A stretch of DNA of 59,183 bases from Paramacrobiotus metropolitanus (lineage: Eukaryota; Tardigrada; Eutardigrada; Parachela; Macrobiotidae), in NCBI RefSeq assembly GCF_019649055.1, contig NW_026570530.1, forward strand, positions 1 to 59,183. Reading direction: 5' to 3'. The notes under the pieces are model-generated. The model had not been told where the DNA came from and made no database searches. It saw only the letters and a list, made by a program, of their open reading frames with translations. Made by a program: the position numbers and the translations under genes. This document shows, piece by piece, positions 30,966 through 44,000 of this stretch (its first letter is position 1; the number at the start of each line of letters is the position of its first letter).

Positions 30966-33900
30966 TTATGTGGGTTGATTTTCTTTGCGTCCTTTAGTTA
31001 TCCGATCAAGGAGTTCTTTGTCGGCCGCATCTTCAACTTCACCTTTCTGGGTCAGCAATTCTGTAGGAGTTAGTTTCTTTTTCTTCTGTTTGACCTTTCG
31101 TTCATCGATTGCTTTCGCTATATCGCAGCCCAATTGTTCAGCTTTCGATTTGACCGCTTCTATCTCCTCTTTTCTTTTTCTTATGAGGTCATTCTCATTG
31201 CCGGTAGCAGTGCGTGGTTCGAAAAAGTTCGGATCGCGCTCTGATATCTCGGCGCCTGTCTGCTGTTTCAAAAGGTCGTCGGTGTCTCCGGTAGCAGTGC
31301 GTGGTTCAAAAGAGTCCTTTGCAGTACGCTCTGCTACTTTAGAACCTGATTCGGTCTCCTATTCCAGTGACCTTTCTGCCAAATTTACAGCTTCTGCGTT
31401 TAACTTAATTGTAACTGCTGTTTCGAAATCTTTATCCTCTTTCCTCGGTCTCCCTCTCTTCTTTTTTGGCTTATCTCCGCTTGTGTCAGGTAACAGAGAG
31501 CGTGGTTCGAAAAATTGACTGGTACCATTTTTCGGAGCACGCTCGGCTTCACTGAGTTTATCTTCTTCCGACTTTTCCTTTTCGGATAGCAGAGGTGGTT
31601 CGAAAAATGATTTGCGTTGGGAATTCAAATCATTTTGAGGACTTCGCTCTGATTCCATCTCTTTTTGAAGATCGCCTTCCAGCTTTTCATCAGGCAATGG
31701 TGGATGCCATGATTTCAGGCGGTCGATTGAGACGACCTTTAAGTCCGCTTCCTTCTTTGGGTTCTGTTCGATAACCTCTGCTTCGTTTACTCGTGGAAAG
31801 CTAAGAATTTTCCACACTTTATCATATTTTGCTTTAAAGTCGGACTGGTTTTCCTTCTTCCCTTGTTTCGTGTCCTTCGGGAGACGTATGAGTATCAAGT
31901 CGCCTACTTTGAAATTCGGTTCCGATTTCCTCTTGTTGTAAATTTCCGCATTCTTTTCGTAAGCGTCTTTGATGTTGCATCTCGCAACTTCCTCATCAAA
32001 GGTCAAATTCTTTTTCATAGTCTCAACCCATTCGTCCGGAGTCCCATAATCATCCGGTATATTCGTTTTTGTTACAACATCTTCCAGCATTGTCATTTCT
32101 CTGCCGTGTAGCATATAATATGCCGAGTATCCGGTCGTTGCGTGTACAACTCTGTTCATCGCCGAAATGACGTATGGGAGGTACTTGTTGAACTTTCTTT
32201 CGTTTCCCGCTTTCAAGTATTGCGCCAAGCCATCTGCAATCGTCTGCATCTGTCTTTCAACTTGGCCTTGACCTTCTGGATGATACGCCGTTCCGAATGT
32301 GTGTTTGATCTTAAACACATTGGTGACCTTTGTCAGTACTTCAGCTGTAAAGTGCCGTCCGCGATCCGTGTGTTAGATGTGCGGTGCTCCGTGTACCAAT
32401 ATCACGTGCTATACGAACACTTTTGCAAACTCTTTGGCCGTTTCCGTCTTCATTGGTACTGCTATCACGTATTTCGTTAGCTGATCAATAAACACTGCGA
32501 TATACTTGTATCCTCGTTTCTTCGTTGGTAACAACGGTCCTTTCAGATCCGCGTAGACTCGGAAGAATGGATGTCCCACTTTAATCTCTTGCAATTTACC
32601 AGGTGGGCATTTCCTTGGTGTCTTATGAAATTGACATCCTTGACAGGCGGTTATGTAATTTTTCACATCTGTACTCATTCGATCCCAATAATATCGGAGT
32701 CGGATTGCTGTCAATGTCTTTTCGAATCCCAAATGTCCTGCCGCTTTCTCGTCGTGCAATGCGTGGATTATCGCTCTTCGCATTGACAACGGTACCACAT
32801 ATGACCTTTCAAGTTTCCCATTTTTATCCTTTACTCGGTACAGTATGCCGTTCCATAACTGGTAATGCACTTCAAATTTCGATCTTGTTTCAGCATCTGG
32901 TAGATGTTCCAATTCATCTATTATCATTGCCAGATGGGGATCTTTCAACTGTTTATTACGCAACTGCAAATTCGAGTCGTCTTCTTCTTCCTCATCACCT
33001 TGCAAGTTGACGATCCGGACTGTCGCTGTACTAAGTTCATTCCAGTCTTTGATAACCTTGCAACGTGGTAGCGGTTTGTACCTCTTCTTCATCTGTTTTG
33101 GGAATCTAAGCAACTTAATCGGACACTCGTTCAGCGCTTGTGTAACTTTGTCCGTTTCCCAAAGGTGATCTCTATTTTCCGTTGCTTCATAAAGTCCCGT
33201 GACCTTTCCGTTTTGAGCATCGGGTTCCGCTTCAAGTCCGGTGACCTTTAAGTCACTAACGTTCGGCAACCAACTTTTTACACGGTTCACGTTTACTTCT
33301 GGCTCAGCCGACTCATTCGCCGTAGCCGAGTTGACCTTTAAACGTTTCTCCCTCTGTTCCGCCATCTGCAGGAACAACTGTCCAATTTCGATTGCTGGTT
33401 CTTTCGTGTCGAATTCTTTCTTGTAATCTTCAAAATTTGGAATTTCGTCGAATTCTTCTTCATGACACGTTGGCCCTTCGATCGGCGCTCTTGATAAGGC
33501 GTCCGCATTGTCACAATATTTTCCTGGCTTATACTCGATTTTGAACTGATGACCTTGCAGCGCCATTGCCCATCTCGTCAAACGCGGGTTCATTCCAACT
33601 TTATTCGTTTCCGACCTCAATAAGTTGGTCAGCGCCTGGTGATCCGTTCTTACGGTGAATTCCGCATAATCGATAAATGGCTTGAATTTTCTGACAGCAA
33701 ACACTACTGCCAGACATTCCCATTCCGTTACACCGTAATTTCTCTCTGCTCCGTGTAAGACACGACTCGCGTATGCGATAGGATGGCCATCTTGTGACAA
33801 CACTGCTCCGATTCCTTCTTTACTCGCGTCGCATTCAATGACGGTCGGTTTCGCGGGGTCAAATTTTGCTAATACTGGACCTTCACACAACAGTTGTTTC

Positions 33901-35044
33901 AAACTGTTGAACTCGTCTTCGTGCACTTTCGTCCAGTCTTTTTTCACTTGCTTATCTTGTCTCAACAGTTCGTACAAATGGCAAGTCTTTTGTGCATATC
34001 CCATTATGAACTTGCGGTAATAGTTCGCCAGTCCAAGGAATGACCTTAATTGCCGTTAAGTTTGAGGTCGTTTGAATTCGGATACTGCGGTGACCTTTTC
34101 AGGATCCATTCTGATTCCGTCTTCGCTGAGTATGTGACCCAGGAATCCCATTTCTCTCATTCCGAATTCACATTTCGTCGGTTTAATCGTGAATCCCGCT
34201 TCGACTAGGCTCATCAACTCATTTCTCACATTCTGCATGAAGATCGCCCAAGTTTTTCCGGCGAAAATCACGTCATCAATGTACCCGAAAACGCAACCTT
34301 TTCTTTTCGCTTTCGAAAGTACTTTATCCATGCACAGTTGGAATGTCGCTGGTCCGTTGCAGACTCCAAATGGCATTCTTTTAAATCGATACATTCCATC
34401 TTGCGTTACAAAGGTCGTCTTGTTGATTGACGCTGGATCCATTGGGATCTGCCAAAATCCACTTTGCAAGTCCATTTTCCCTTAATATTTGTTGCCTGCG
34501 CACGCGTCGAGCAACTCATCTGGGTTCGGTAGCGGGTAGTTGCTCTTTCTCGTTAACTTATTCAACATGATGTAGTTGACACAAAATCTGGTTCCCATTG
34601 TTCCGTCGCCGTTCTTTTTCACGGCTAACACGACTGGAAAACTCCACTCGGCGTCTGACGGTTCAATTACATCTTGTGCCAACATTTCTTCAATATGCTT
34701 CGTTATGAATTCACGGCCTGTCCAACTCGTTCTGGCCGGGTTACATTTAACTGGTTTCGCATCTCCCGTATCGATAACGTGAGTGACCCCTTTCACATCT
34801 CCATACGGTTTCTTTGAAGTTGGTAGGACCTTGCAAAATTCCCAAAACGCGTTGTAGACGTCGTTCTTTTGTTCTTCAGTTAGGTCAGGTTCTAGTTTTA
34901 AATTTCCAATTATTTTTGTCAATTCAGCTTTCGTCGTATCATCCACCTCTGGGTCTTCGAGTACGTTCTTTACTGTCCCAGCGTTGACCTTTACATTTTC
35001 CATATGTTCATACGGTTCAACGTAACCGTATGAATTCAACGTAA
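30966..35044 (-). pseudogene. pol: Ty3/gypsy-class pol: RT, RNase H, integrase and tail
   Basis: A single minus-strand frame runs from the satellite junction to TAA at 30966-30968. RT: RFCVNYIMLN, DLQSGFWQI, MPFGVCNGPATFQ and the catalytic FGYIDDV. RNase H: IECDASKEG, EWECLAVV and VRTDHQAL. Integrase: H-H-C-C zinc finger (HDEKAAGHLG...CQGC), first catalytic D in ADLKGP, second in HTDRGRHF, E in GQGQVERQ. The tail is long and charged. Five stops interrupt the frame, at 34482-34484 (TAA), 34056-34058 (TAA), 32409-32411 (TAG), 32373-32375 (TAA) and 31359-31361 (TAG), with no indel. The first ATG is at 35003; protease and anything upstream are missing because the frame runs into satellite DNA. 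This copy cannot make a full-length protein. Confidence 0.9.
31200..31620 (-). repeat. Four-copy (S/A)ER...FFEPR module in the pol tail
   Basis: Plus-strand DNA repeats of GTGGTTCGAAAAA or close variants lie near 31217, 31304, 31505 and 31595, most preceded by GGTAGCAGTGC or similar. They encode FFEPRTATG, SFEPRTATG, FFEPRSLLP and FFEPPLLSE, each preceded by an S-E-R or A-E-R word. The spacing is 85 to 200 bp. The premature TAG at 31359 falls between the second and third copies. Confidence 0.65.
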
Positions 35045-35049
35045 ACGTA

Positions 35050-38000
35050 ACCGCAAAAATTTCTGTATTTTTGGCTGACCGGCGAAAATCCTGTACTTCT
35101 ATCTAACCGGCAAAAATCCCTGTACTTCTATCTGATCTGCGAAAGCCCCTGTACTTTTATTTAAACAGCGAAAATCTCTGTACTTCTATCTAACTGGCAA
35201 AAATTTCTGTATTTTTGGCTGACCGGCGAAAATCCTGTACTTCTATCTGACCGGCGAAAATCCCTGTACTTCTATCTGATCGGCGAAAGTCCCTGTACTT
35301 TTATTTAAACGTCGAAAATCCTGCACTTCTATCTGATCAGCAAAAATTCCTGTACCTCCATCTGACCGGCGAAAATCCCTGTACTTTTATCTGATCGGCG
35401 AAAGTCCCTGTACTTTTATTTAAACGGCGAAAATCCCTGTACTTCTATCTAACTGGCAAAAATTTCTGTATTTTTGGCTGACCGGCGAAAATCTTGTACT
35501 TTTATCTAACCGGCGAAAATCCTGTACTTCTATCTGATCGGCGAAAATTCCTGTACCTCAATCTAATTGGCGAAAATCCCTGTACTTCTATCTAACAGGC
35601 AAAAATTTCTGTATGTTTGGCTGACCGGCGAAAATCCTGTACTTCTATCTGATCAGCAAAAATTCCTGTACGTCTATCTGACCGGCGAAAATCCCTGTAC
35701 TTTTATCTGATCGGCGAAAGACCCTGTACTTTTATTTAAACGTCGAAAATCCTGTACTTCTATCTGATCAGCAAAAATTCCTGTACCTCCATCTGACCGG
35801 CGAAAATCCCTGTACTTTTATCTGATCGGCGAAAGTCCCTGTACTTTTATTTAAACGGCGAAAATCCCTGTACTTCTATCTAACTGGCAAAAATTTCTGT
35901 ATTTTTGGCTGACCGGCGAAAATCTTGTACTTTTATCTAACGGGCGAAAATCCTGTACTTCTATCTGATCGGCGAAAATTCCTGTACCTCAATCTAACCG
36001 GCGAAAATCCCTGTACTTCCATCTAACAGGCAAAAATTTCTGTATGTTTGGCTGACCGGCGAAAATCCTGTACTTCTATCTGATCAGCAAAAATTCCTGT
36101 ACCTCCATCTGACCGGCGAAAATCCCTGTACTTTTATCTGATCGGCGAAAGTCCCTGTACTTTTATTTAAACGGCGAAAATCCCTGTACTTCTATCTAAC
36201 TGGCAAAATTTCTGTATTTTTGGCTGACCGGCGAAAATCTTGTACTTTTATCTAACAGGCGAAAATCCTGTACTTCTATCTGATCGGCGAAAATTCCTGT
36301 ACCTCAATCTAACCGGCGAAAATCCCTGTACTTCTATCTGATCTGCGAAAGTCCCTGTACTTTTATTTAAACGGCGAAAATCTCTGTACTTCTATCTAAC
36401 TGGCAAAAATTTCTGTATTTTTGGCTGACCGGCGAAAATCCTGTACTTCTATCTGACCGGCGAAAATCCTGTACTTCTATCTGATCGGCGAAAGTCCCTG
36501 TACTTTTATTTAAACGTCGAAAATCCTGTACTTCTATCTGATCAGCAAAAATTCCTGTACCTCCATCTAACCGGCGAAAATCTCTGTACTTTTATCTGAT
36601 CGGCGAAAGTCCCTGTACTTTTATTTAAACGGCGAAAATCTCTGTACTTCTATCTAACTGGCAAAAATTTCTGTTTTTTTTTGTGGCTGACCGGCGAAAA
36701 TCCTGTACTTCTATCTGACCGGCGAAAATCCCTGTACTTCTATCTGATCGGCGAAAGTCCCTGTACTTTTATTTAATAGGCGAAAATCCCTGTACTTCTA
36801 TCTAACTGGCAAAAATTTCTGTATTTTTGGCTGACCGGCGAAAATCTTGTACTTTTATCTAACCGGCGAAAATCCTGTACTTCTATCTGATCGGCGAAAA
36901 TACCTGTACCTCAATCTAACCGGCGAAAATCCTGTACTTCTATCTGATCAGCAAAAATTCCTGTACCTCCATCTGACCGGCGAAAATCCCTGTACTTTTA
37001 TCTGATCGGCGAAAGTCCCTGTACTTTTATTTAAACGGCGAAAATCCCTGTACTTTTATCTAACTGGCAAAAATTTCTGAATTTTTGGCTGACCGGCGAA
37101 AATCTTGTACTTTTATCTAACAGGCGAAAATCCTGTACTTCTATCTGATCGGCGAAAATTCCTGTACCTCAATCTAACCGGCGAAAATCCCTGTACTTCT
37201 ATCTAATCTGCGAAAGCCCCTGTACTTTTATTTAAACAGCGAAAATCTCTGTACTTCTATCTAACTGGCAAAAATTTCTGTATTTTTGGCTGACCGGCGA
37301 AAATCCTGTACTTCTATCTGACCGGCGAAAATCCTGTACTTCTATCTGATCGGCGAAAGTCCCTGTACTATTTTAACGGCGAAAATCCCTGTACTTCTAT
37401 CTAACTGGCAAAATTTCTGTATTTTGGCTGACGAAAATCTTGTACTTTTATCTAACCGGCGAAAATCCTGTACTTCTATCTGATCGGCGAAAATTCTGTA
37501 CCTCAATCTAACCGGCGAAAATCCCTGTACTTCTATCTAACCGGCAAAATTTCTGTATGTTTGGCTGACCGGCGAAAATCCTGTACTTCTATCTGATCGG
37601 CAAAAATCCTGTACTTCTATCTGACCGGCGAAAATCCCTGTACTTCTATCTGATCGGCGAAACTCCCTGTACTCTTATTTAAACGGCGAAAATCCCTGTA
37701 CTTTTATCTAACTGGCAAAATTTCTGTATTTTTGGCTGACCGGCGAAAATCTTGTACTTCTATCTAACCGGCGAAAGTCCTGTACTTCTATCTGATCGGC
37801 GAAAATTCCTGTACCTCAATCTAACCGGCGAAAATCCCTGTACTTCTATCTGATCTGCGAAAGTCCTGTACTTTTATTTAAACGGCGAAAATCTCTGTAC
37901 TTCTATCTAACTGGCAAAAATTCCTGTATTTTTGGCTGACCGGCGAAAATCCTGTACTTTTATCTGACCGGCGAAAATCCCTGTACTTCTATCTGATCGG

Positions 38001-41000
38001 CGAAAGTCCCTGTACTTTTATTTAAACGTCGAAAATCCCTGTACTTCTATCTGATCAGCAAAAATTCCTGTACCTCCATCTAACCGGCGAAAATCCCTGT
38101 ACTTCTATCTGATCGGCGAAAGTCCCTGTACTTTTATTTAAACGGCGAAAATCTCTGTACTTCTATCTAACTGGCAAAAATTTCTGTTTTTGGGGCTGAC
38201 CGGCGAAAATCCTGTACTTCTATCTGGCCGGCGAAAATCCCTGTACTTCTATCTGATCGGCGAAAGTCCCTGTACTTTTATTTAATAGGCGAAAATCCCT
38301 GTACTTCTATCTAACTGGCAAAATTTCTGTATTTTTGGCTGACCATGAAAATCTTGTACTTTTATCTAACCGGCGAAAATCCTGTACTTCTATCTGATCG
38401 GCGAAAATTCCTGTACCTCGATCTAACCGGCGAAAATCCCTGTACTTCTATCTAACTGGCAAAAATTTCTGTATGTTTGGCTGACCGGCGAAAATCCTGT
38501 ACTTCTATCTGACCGGCGAAAATCCCTGTACTTCTATCTGATCGGCGAAAGTCTCTGTACTTTTATTTAAACGGCGAAAATCCCTGTACTTCTATCTAAC
38601 TGGCAAAAATTTCTGTATTTTTGGCTGACCGGCGAAAATCTTGTACTTTTATCTAACCGGCGAAAATCCTGTACTTCTATCTGATCGGCGAAAATACCTG
38701 TACCTCAATCTAACCGGCGAAAATCCCTGTACTTCTATCTAACTGGCAAAAATTTCTGTATGTTTGGCTGACCGGCGAAAATCCTGTACTTCTATCTGAT
38801 CAGCAAAAATTCCTGTACCTCCATCTGACCGGCGAAAATCCCTGTACTTCTATCTGATCGGCGAAAGTCCCTGTACTTTTATTTAAACGGCGAAAGTCCC
38901 TGTACTTCTATCTAACTGGCAAAAATTTCTGTATTTTTGGCTGACTGGCGAAAATCTTGTACTTTTATCTAACCGGCGAAAATCCTGTACTTCTATCTGA
39001 TCGGCGAAAATTCCTGTACCTCAATCTAACCGGCGAAAATCCCTGTACTTCTATCTAACTGGCAAAAATTTCTGTATGTTTGGCTGACCGGCGAAAATCC
39101 TGCACTTCTATCTGACCGGCGAAAATCTTTGTACTTCTATCTGATCGGCGAAAGTCCCTGTACTTTTATTTAAACGGCGAAAATCCCTGTACTTCTATCT
39201 GATCGGCAAAAATTCCTGTACCTCTATCTGACCGGCGAAAATCCTGTACTTCTATCTGACCGGCGAACATCCTGTACTTTTATTTGACCGGCGAAAATCC
39301 CTGTACTTCTATCTGATCGGCAAAAATTCCTGTACCTCCATCTAACCGGCGAAAATCCCTGTACTTCTATCTGATCGGCGAAAGTCCCTGTACTTTTATT
39401 TAAACGGCGAAAATTCCTGTACTTCTATCTAACTGGCAAAAATTTCTGTATTTTTGGCTGACCGGCGAAAATCCTGTACTTCTATCTGACCGGCGAACAT
39501 CCTGTACTTTTATTTGACCGGCGAAAATCCCTGTACTTCTATCTGATCGGCAAAAATTCCTGTACCTCCATCTAACCGGCGAAAATCTCTGTACTTTTAT
39601 CTGATCGGCGAAAGTCCCTGTACTTTTATTTAAACGGCGAAAATTCCTGTACTTCTATCTAACTGGCAAAAATTTCTGTATTTTTGGCTGACCGGCGAAA
39701 ATCCTGTACTTCTATCTGACCGGCGAAAATCCCTGTACTTCTATCTGATCGGCGAAAGTCCCTGTACTTTTATTTAAACGTCGAAAATCCTGTACTTCTA
39801 TCTGATCGGCAAAAATTCCTGTACCTCCATCTAACCGGCGAAAATCCCTGTACTTTTATCTGATCGGCGAAAGTCCCTGTACTTTTATTTAAACGGCGAA
39901 AATCTCTGTACTTCTATCTAACTGGCAAAAATTTCTGTATTTTTGGCTGACCGGCGAAAATCCTGTACTTCTATCTGACCGGCGAAAATCCCTGTACTTC
40001 TATCTGATCGGCGAAAGTCCTTGTACTTTTATTTAAACGGCGAAAATCCCTGTACTTCTATCTGATCGGCGAAAGTCCCTGTACTTTTATTTAAACGGCG
40101 AAAATCCCTGTACTTCTATCTAACTGGCAAAAATTTCTGTATTTTTGGCTGACCGGCGAAAATCTTGTACTTCTATCTAACCGGCGAAAATCCCTGTACT
40201 TCTATCTGATCGGCAAAAATTCCTGTACCTCCATCTAACCGGCGAAAATCCCTGTACTTCTATCTAACTGGCAAAATTTCGTATTTTGGCTGACCGGCGA
40301 AAATCCTGTACTTCTATCTGATCGGCAAAATTCCTGTACCTCCATCTGACCGGCGAAAATCCCTGTACTTCTATCTGATCGGCGAAAGTCCCTGTACTTT
40401 TATTTAAACGGCGAAAATCCCTGTACTTCTATCTAACTGGCAAAATTTCTGTATTTTGGCTGACCGGCGAAAATCTTGTACTTTATCTAACCGGCGAAAA
40501 TCCTGTACTTCTATCTGATCGGCGAAAATTCCTGTACCTCAATCTAACCGGCGAAAATCCCTGTACTTCTATCTAACTGGCAAAATTTCTGTATTTTGGC
40601 TGACCGGCGAAAATCCTGTACTTCTATCTGACCGGCGAAAATCCCTGTACTTCTATCTGATCGGCGAAAGTCCTGTACTTTTATTTAAACGGCGAAAATC
40701 CTGTACTTCTATCTAACTGGCAAAAATTTCTGTATTTTTGGCTGACCGGCGAAAATCTTGTACTTTTATCTAACCGGCGAAAATCCTGTACTTCTATCTG
40801 ATCGGCGAAAATTCCTGTACCTCAATCTAACCGGCGAAAATCCCTGTACTTCTTTCTAACTGGCAAAAATTTCTGTATGTTTGGCTGACCGGCGAAAATC
40901 CTGTACTTCTATCTGATCGGCAAAAATTCCTGTACCTCCATCTGACCGGCGAAAATCCCTGTACTTCTATCTGATCGGCGAAAGTCCCTGTACTTTTATT

Positions 41001-44000
41001 TAAACGGCGAAAATTTCTGTACTTCTATCTAACTGGCAAAAATTTCTGTATTTTTGGCTGACCGGCGAAAATCCTGTACTTCTATCTGACCGGCGAAAAT
41101 CCCTGTACTTCTATCTGATCGGCGAAAGTCCCTGTACTTTTATTTAAACGTCGAAAATCCTGTACTTCTATCTGATCGGCAAAATTCCTGTACCTCCATC
41201 TAACCGGCGAAAATCCCTGTACTTCTATCTGATCGGCGAAAGTCCCTGTACTTTTATTTAAACGGCGAAAATCTCTGTACTTCTATCTAACTGGCAAAAA
41301 TTTCTGTTTTTTTTTGTGGCTGACCGGCGAAAATCCTGTACTTCTATCTGACCGGCGAAAATCCCTGTACTTCTATCTGATCGGCGAAAGTCCCTGTACT
41401 TTTATTTAAACGGCGAAAATCCCTGTACTTCTATCTGATCGGCGAAAGTCTCTGTACTTTTATTTAAACGGCGAAAATCCCTGTACTTCTATCTAACTGG
41501 CAAAAATTTCTGTATTTTTGGCTGACCGGCGAAAATCTTGTACTTTTATCTAACCGGCGAAAATCCTGTACTTCTATCTGATCGGCGAAAATACCTGTAC
41601 CTCAATCTAACCGGCGAAAATCCCTGTACTTCTATCTAACTGGCAAAAATTTCTGTATGTTTGGCTGACCGGCGAAAATCCTGTACTTCTATCTGATCGG
41701 CAAAATTCCTGTACCTCCATCTGACCGGCGAAAATCCCTGTACTTCTATCTGATCGGCGAAAGTCCCTGTACTTTTATTTAAACGGCGAAAATCCCTGTA
41801 CTTCTATCTAACTGGCAAAAATTTCTGTATTTTTGGCTGACCGGCGAAAATCTTGTACTTTTATCTAACCGGCGAAAATCCTGTACTTCTATCTGATCGG
41901 CGAAAATTCCTGTACCTCAATCTAACCGGCGAAAATCCCTGTACTTCTATCTAACTGGCAAAAATTTCTGTATGTTTGGCTGACCGGCGAAAATCCTGTA
42001 CTTCTATCTGACCGGCGAAAATCCCTGTACTTCTATCTGATCGGCGAAAGTCTCTGTACTTTTATTTAAACGGCGAAAATCCCTGTACTTCTATCTAACT
42101 GGCAAAAATTTCTGTATTTTTGGCTGACCGGCGAAAATCTTGTACTTTTATCTAACCGGCGAAAATCCCTGTACTTCTATCTGATCGGCGAAAATTCCTG
42201 TACCTCAATCTAACCGGCGAAAATCCTGTACTTCTATCTAACTGGCAAAATTTCTGTATTTTGGCTGACCGGCGAAAATCCTGTACTTCTATCTGATCAG
42301 CAAAAATTCCTGTACTTCTATCTGACCGGCGAAAATCCCTGTACTTCTATCTGATCGGCGAAAGTCCCTGTACTTTTATTTAAACGGCGAAAATCCCTGT
42401 ACTTCTATCTAACTGGCAAAAATTTCTGTATTTTTGGCTGACCGGCGAAAATCTTGTACTTTTATCTAACCGGCGAAAATCCTGTACTTCTATCTTATCG
42501 GCGAAAATTCCTGTACCTCAATCTAACCGGCGAAAATCCCTGTACTTCTATCTAACTGGCAAAAATTTCTGTATGTTTGGCTGACCGGCGAAAATCCTGT
42601 ACTTCTATCTGACCGGCGAAAATCCCTGTACTTCTATCTGATCGGCGAAAGTCCCTGTACTTTTATTTAAACGGCGAAAATCCCTGTACTTCTATCTAAC
42701 TGGCAAAAATTTCTGTATTTTTGGCTGACCGGCGAAAATCTTGTACTTTTATCTAACCGGCGAAAATCCTGTACTTCTATCTGATCGGCGAAAATTCCTG
42801 TACCTCAATCTAACCGGCGAAAATCCTGTACTTCTATCTAACTGGCAAAATTTCTGTATTTTGGCTGACCGGCGAAAATCCTGTACTTCTATCTGATCAG
42901 CAAAATTCCTGTACCTCCATCTGACCGGCGAAAATCCCTGTACTTCTATCTGATCGGCGAAAGTCCTGTACTTTTATTTAAACGGCGAAAGTCCCTGTAC
43001 TTCTATCTAACTGGCAAAATTTCTGTATTTTTGGCTGACCGGCGAAAATCTTGTACTTTATCTAACCGGCGAAAATCCTGTACTTCTATCTGATCGGCGA
43101 AAATTCCTGTACCTCATCTAACCGGCGAAAATCCCTGTACTTCTATCTAACTGGCAAAATTTCGTTTGGCTGACCGGCGAAAATCCTGTACTTCTATCTG
43201 ACCGGCGAAAATCCCTGTACTTCTATCTGATCGGCGAAAGTCCCTGTACTTTTATTTAAACGGCGAAAATCCCTGTACTTCTATCTAACTGGCAAAAATT
43301 TCTGTACTTTTGTCTGACCGGCGAAAATCCCTGTACTTCTATCTGATCGGCGAAAGTCCCTGTACTTTTATTTAAACGTCGAAAATCCTGTACTTCTATC
43401 TGATCAGCAAAAATTCCTGTACCTCCATCTAACCGGCGAAAATCCCTGTACTTCTATCTGATCGGCGAAAGTCCCTGTACTTTTATTTAAACGGCGAAAA
43501 TCCCTGTACTTCTATCTAACTGGCAAAAATTTCTGTATTTTTGGCTGACCGGCGAAAATCCTGTACTTCTATCTGACCGGCGAAAATCCCTGTACTTCTA
43601 TCTGATCGGCGAAAGTCCCTGTACTTTTATTTAAACGGCGAAAATCCTGTACTTCTATCTAACTGGCAAAATTTCTGTATTTTGGCTGACCGGCGAAAAT
43701 CCTGTACTTCTATCTGACCGGCGAAAATCCCTGTACTTCTATCTGATCGGCGAAAGTCCCTGTACTTTTATTTAAACGGCGAAAATCCCTGTACTTCTAT
43801 CTGATCGGCAAAAATTCCTGTACCTCCTTCTAACCGGCGAAAATCCCTGTACTTCTATCTGATCGGCAAAAGTCCCTAAACTTTTATTTAAACGGCGAAA
43901 GTCCCTGTACTTCTATCTAACTGGCAAAAATTTCTGTTTTTTTTTGTGGCTGACCGGCGAAAATCCTGTACTTCTATCTGACCGGCGAAAATCCCTGTAC

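Larger units (their letters stand above)
24860..34992. promoter_or_regulatory. 28 exact AAAGGTCA words dispersed through the retroelement
   Basis: Plus-strand copies begin at 24860, 25057, 25171, 25227, 25260 and 31998. Minus-strand copies (read TGACCTTT) begin at 25340, 26136, 26811, 26846, 26891, 28038, 28135, 29243, 29338, 29482, 29633, 30404, 30905, 31091, 31368, 32324, 32802, 33200, 33242, 33332, 34091 and 34985. AGGTCA is the classic nuclear-receptor half-site, and the 5' AA extension is typical of monomer-binding receptors. Random expectation for one 8-mer on both strands over 10 kb is about 0.3. Within the ORFs it encodes K-V (12 times), E/Q-R-S (6) and K-G (2), so all three frames are used. 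A binding role is inference. Confidence 0.7.

Noticed and set aside
30966-35044. Stop-codon reassignment (UAA/UAG read as an amino acid) to explain five stops without frameshifts in pol
   Set aside because: The stop at 34482 occupies a position in the RT (before G-K-M-D-L) normally filled by an aromatic or hydrophobic residue, while other sites would fit different residues, so no single reassigned residue fits. The stops at the ends of the proposed genes also look ordinary.
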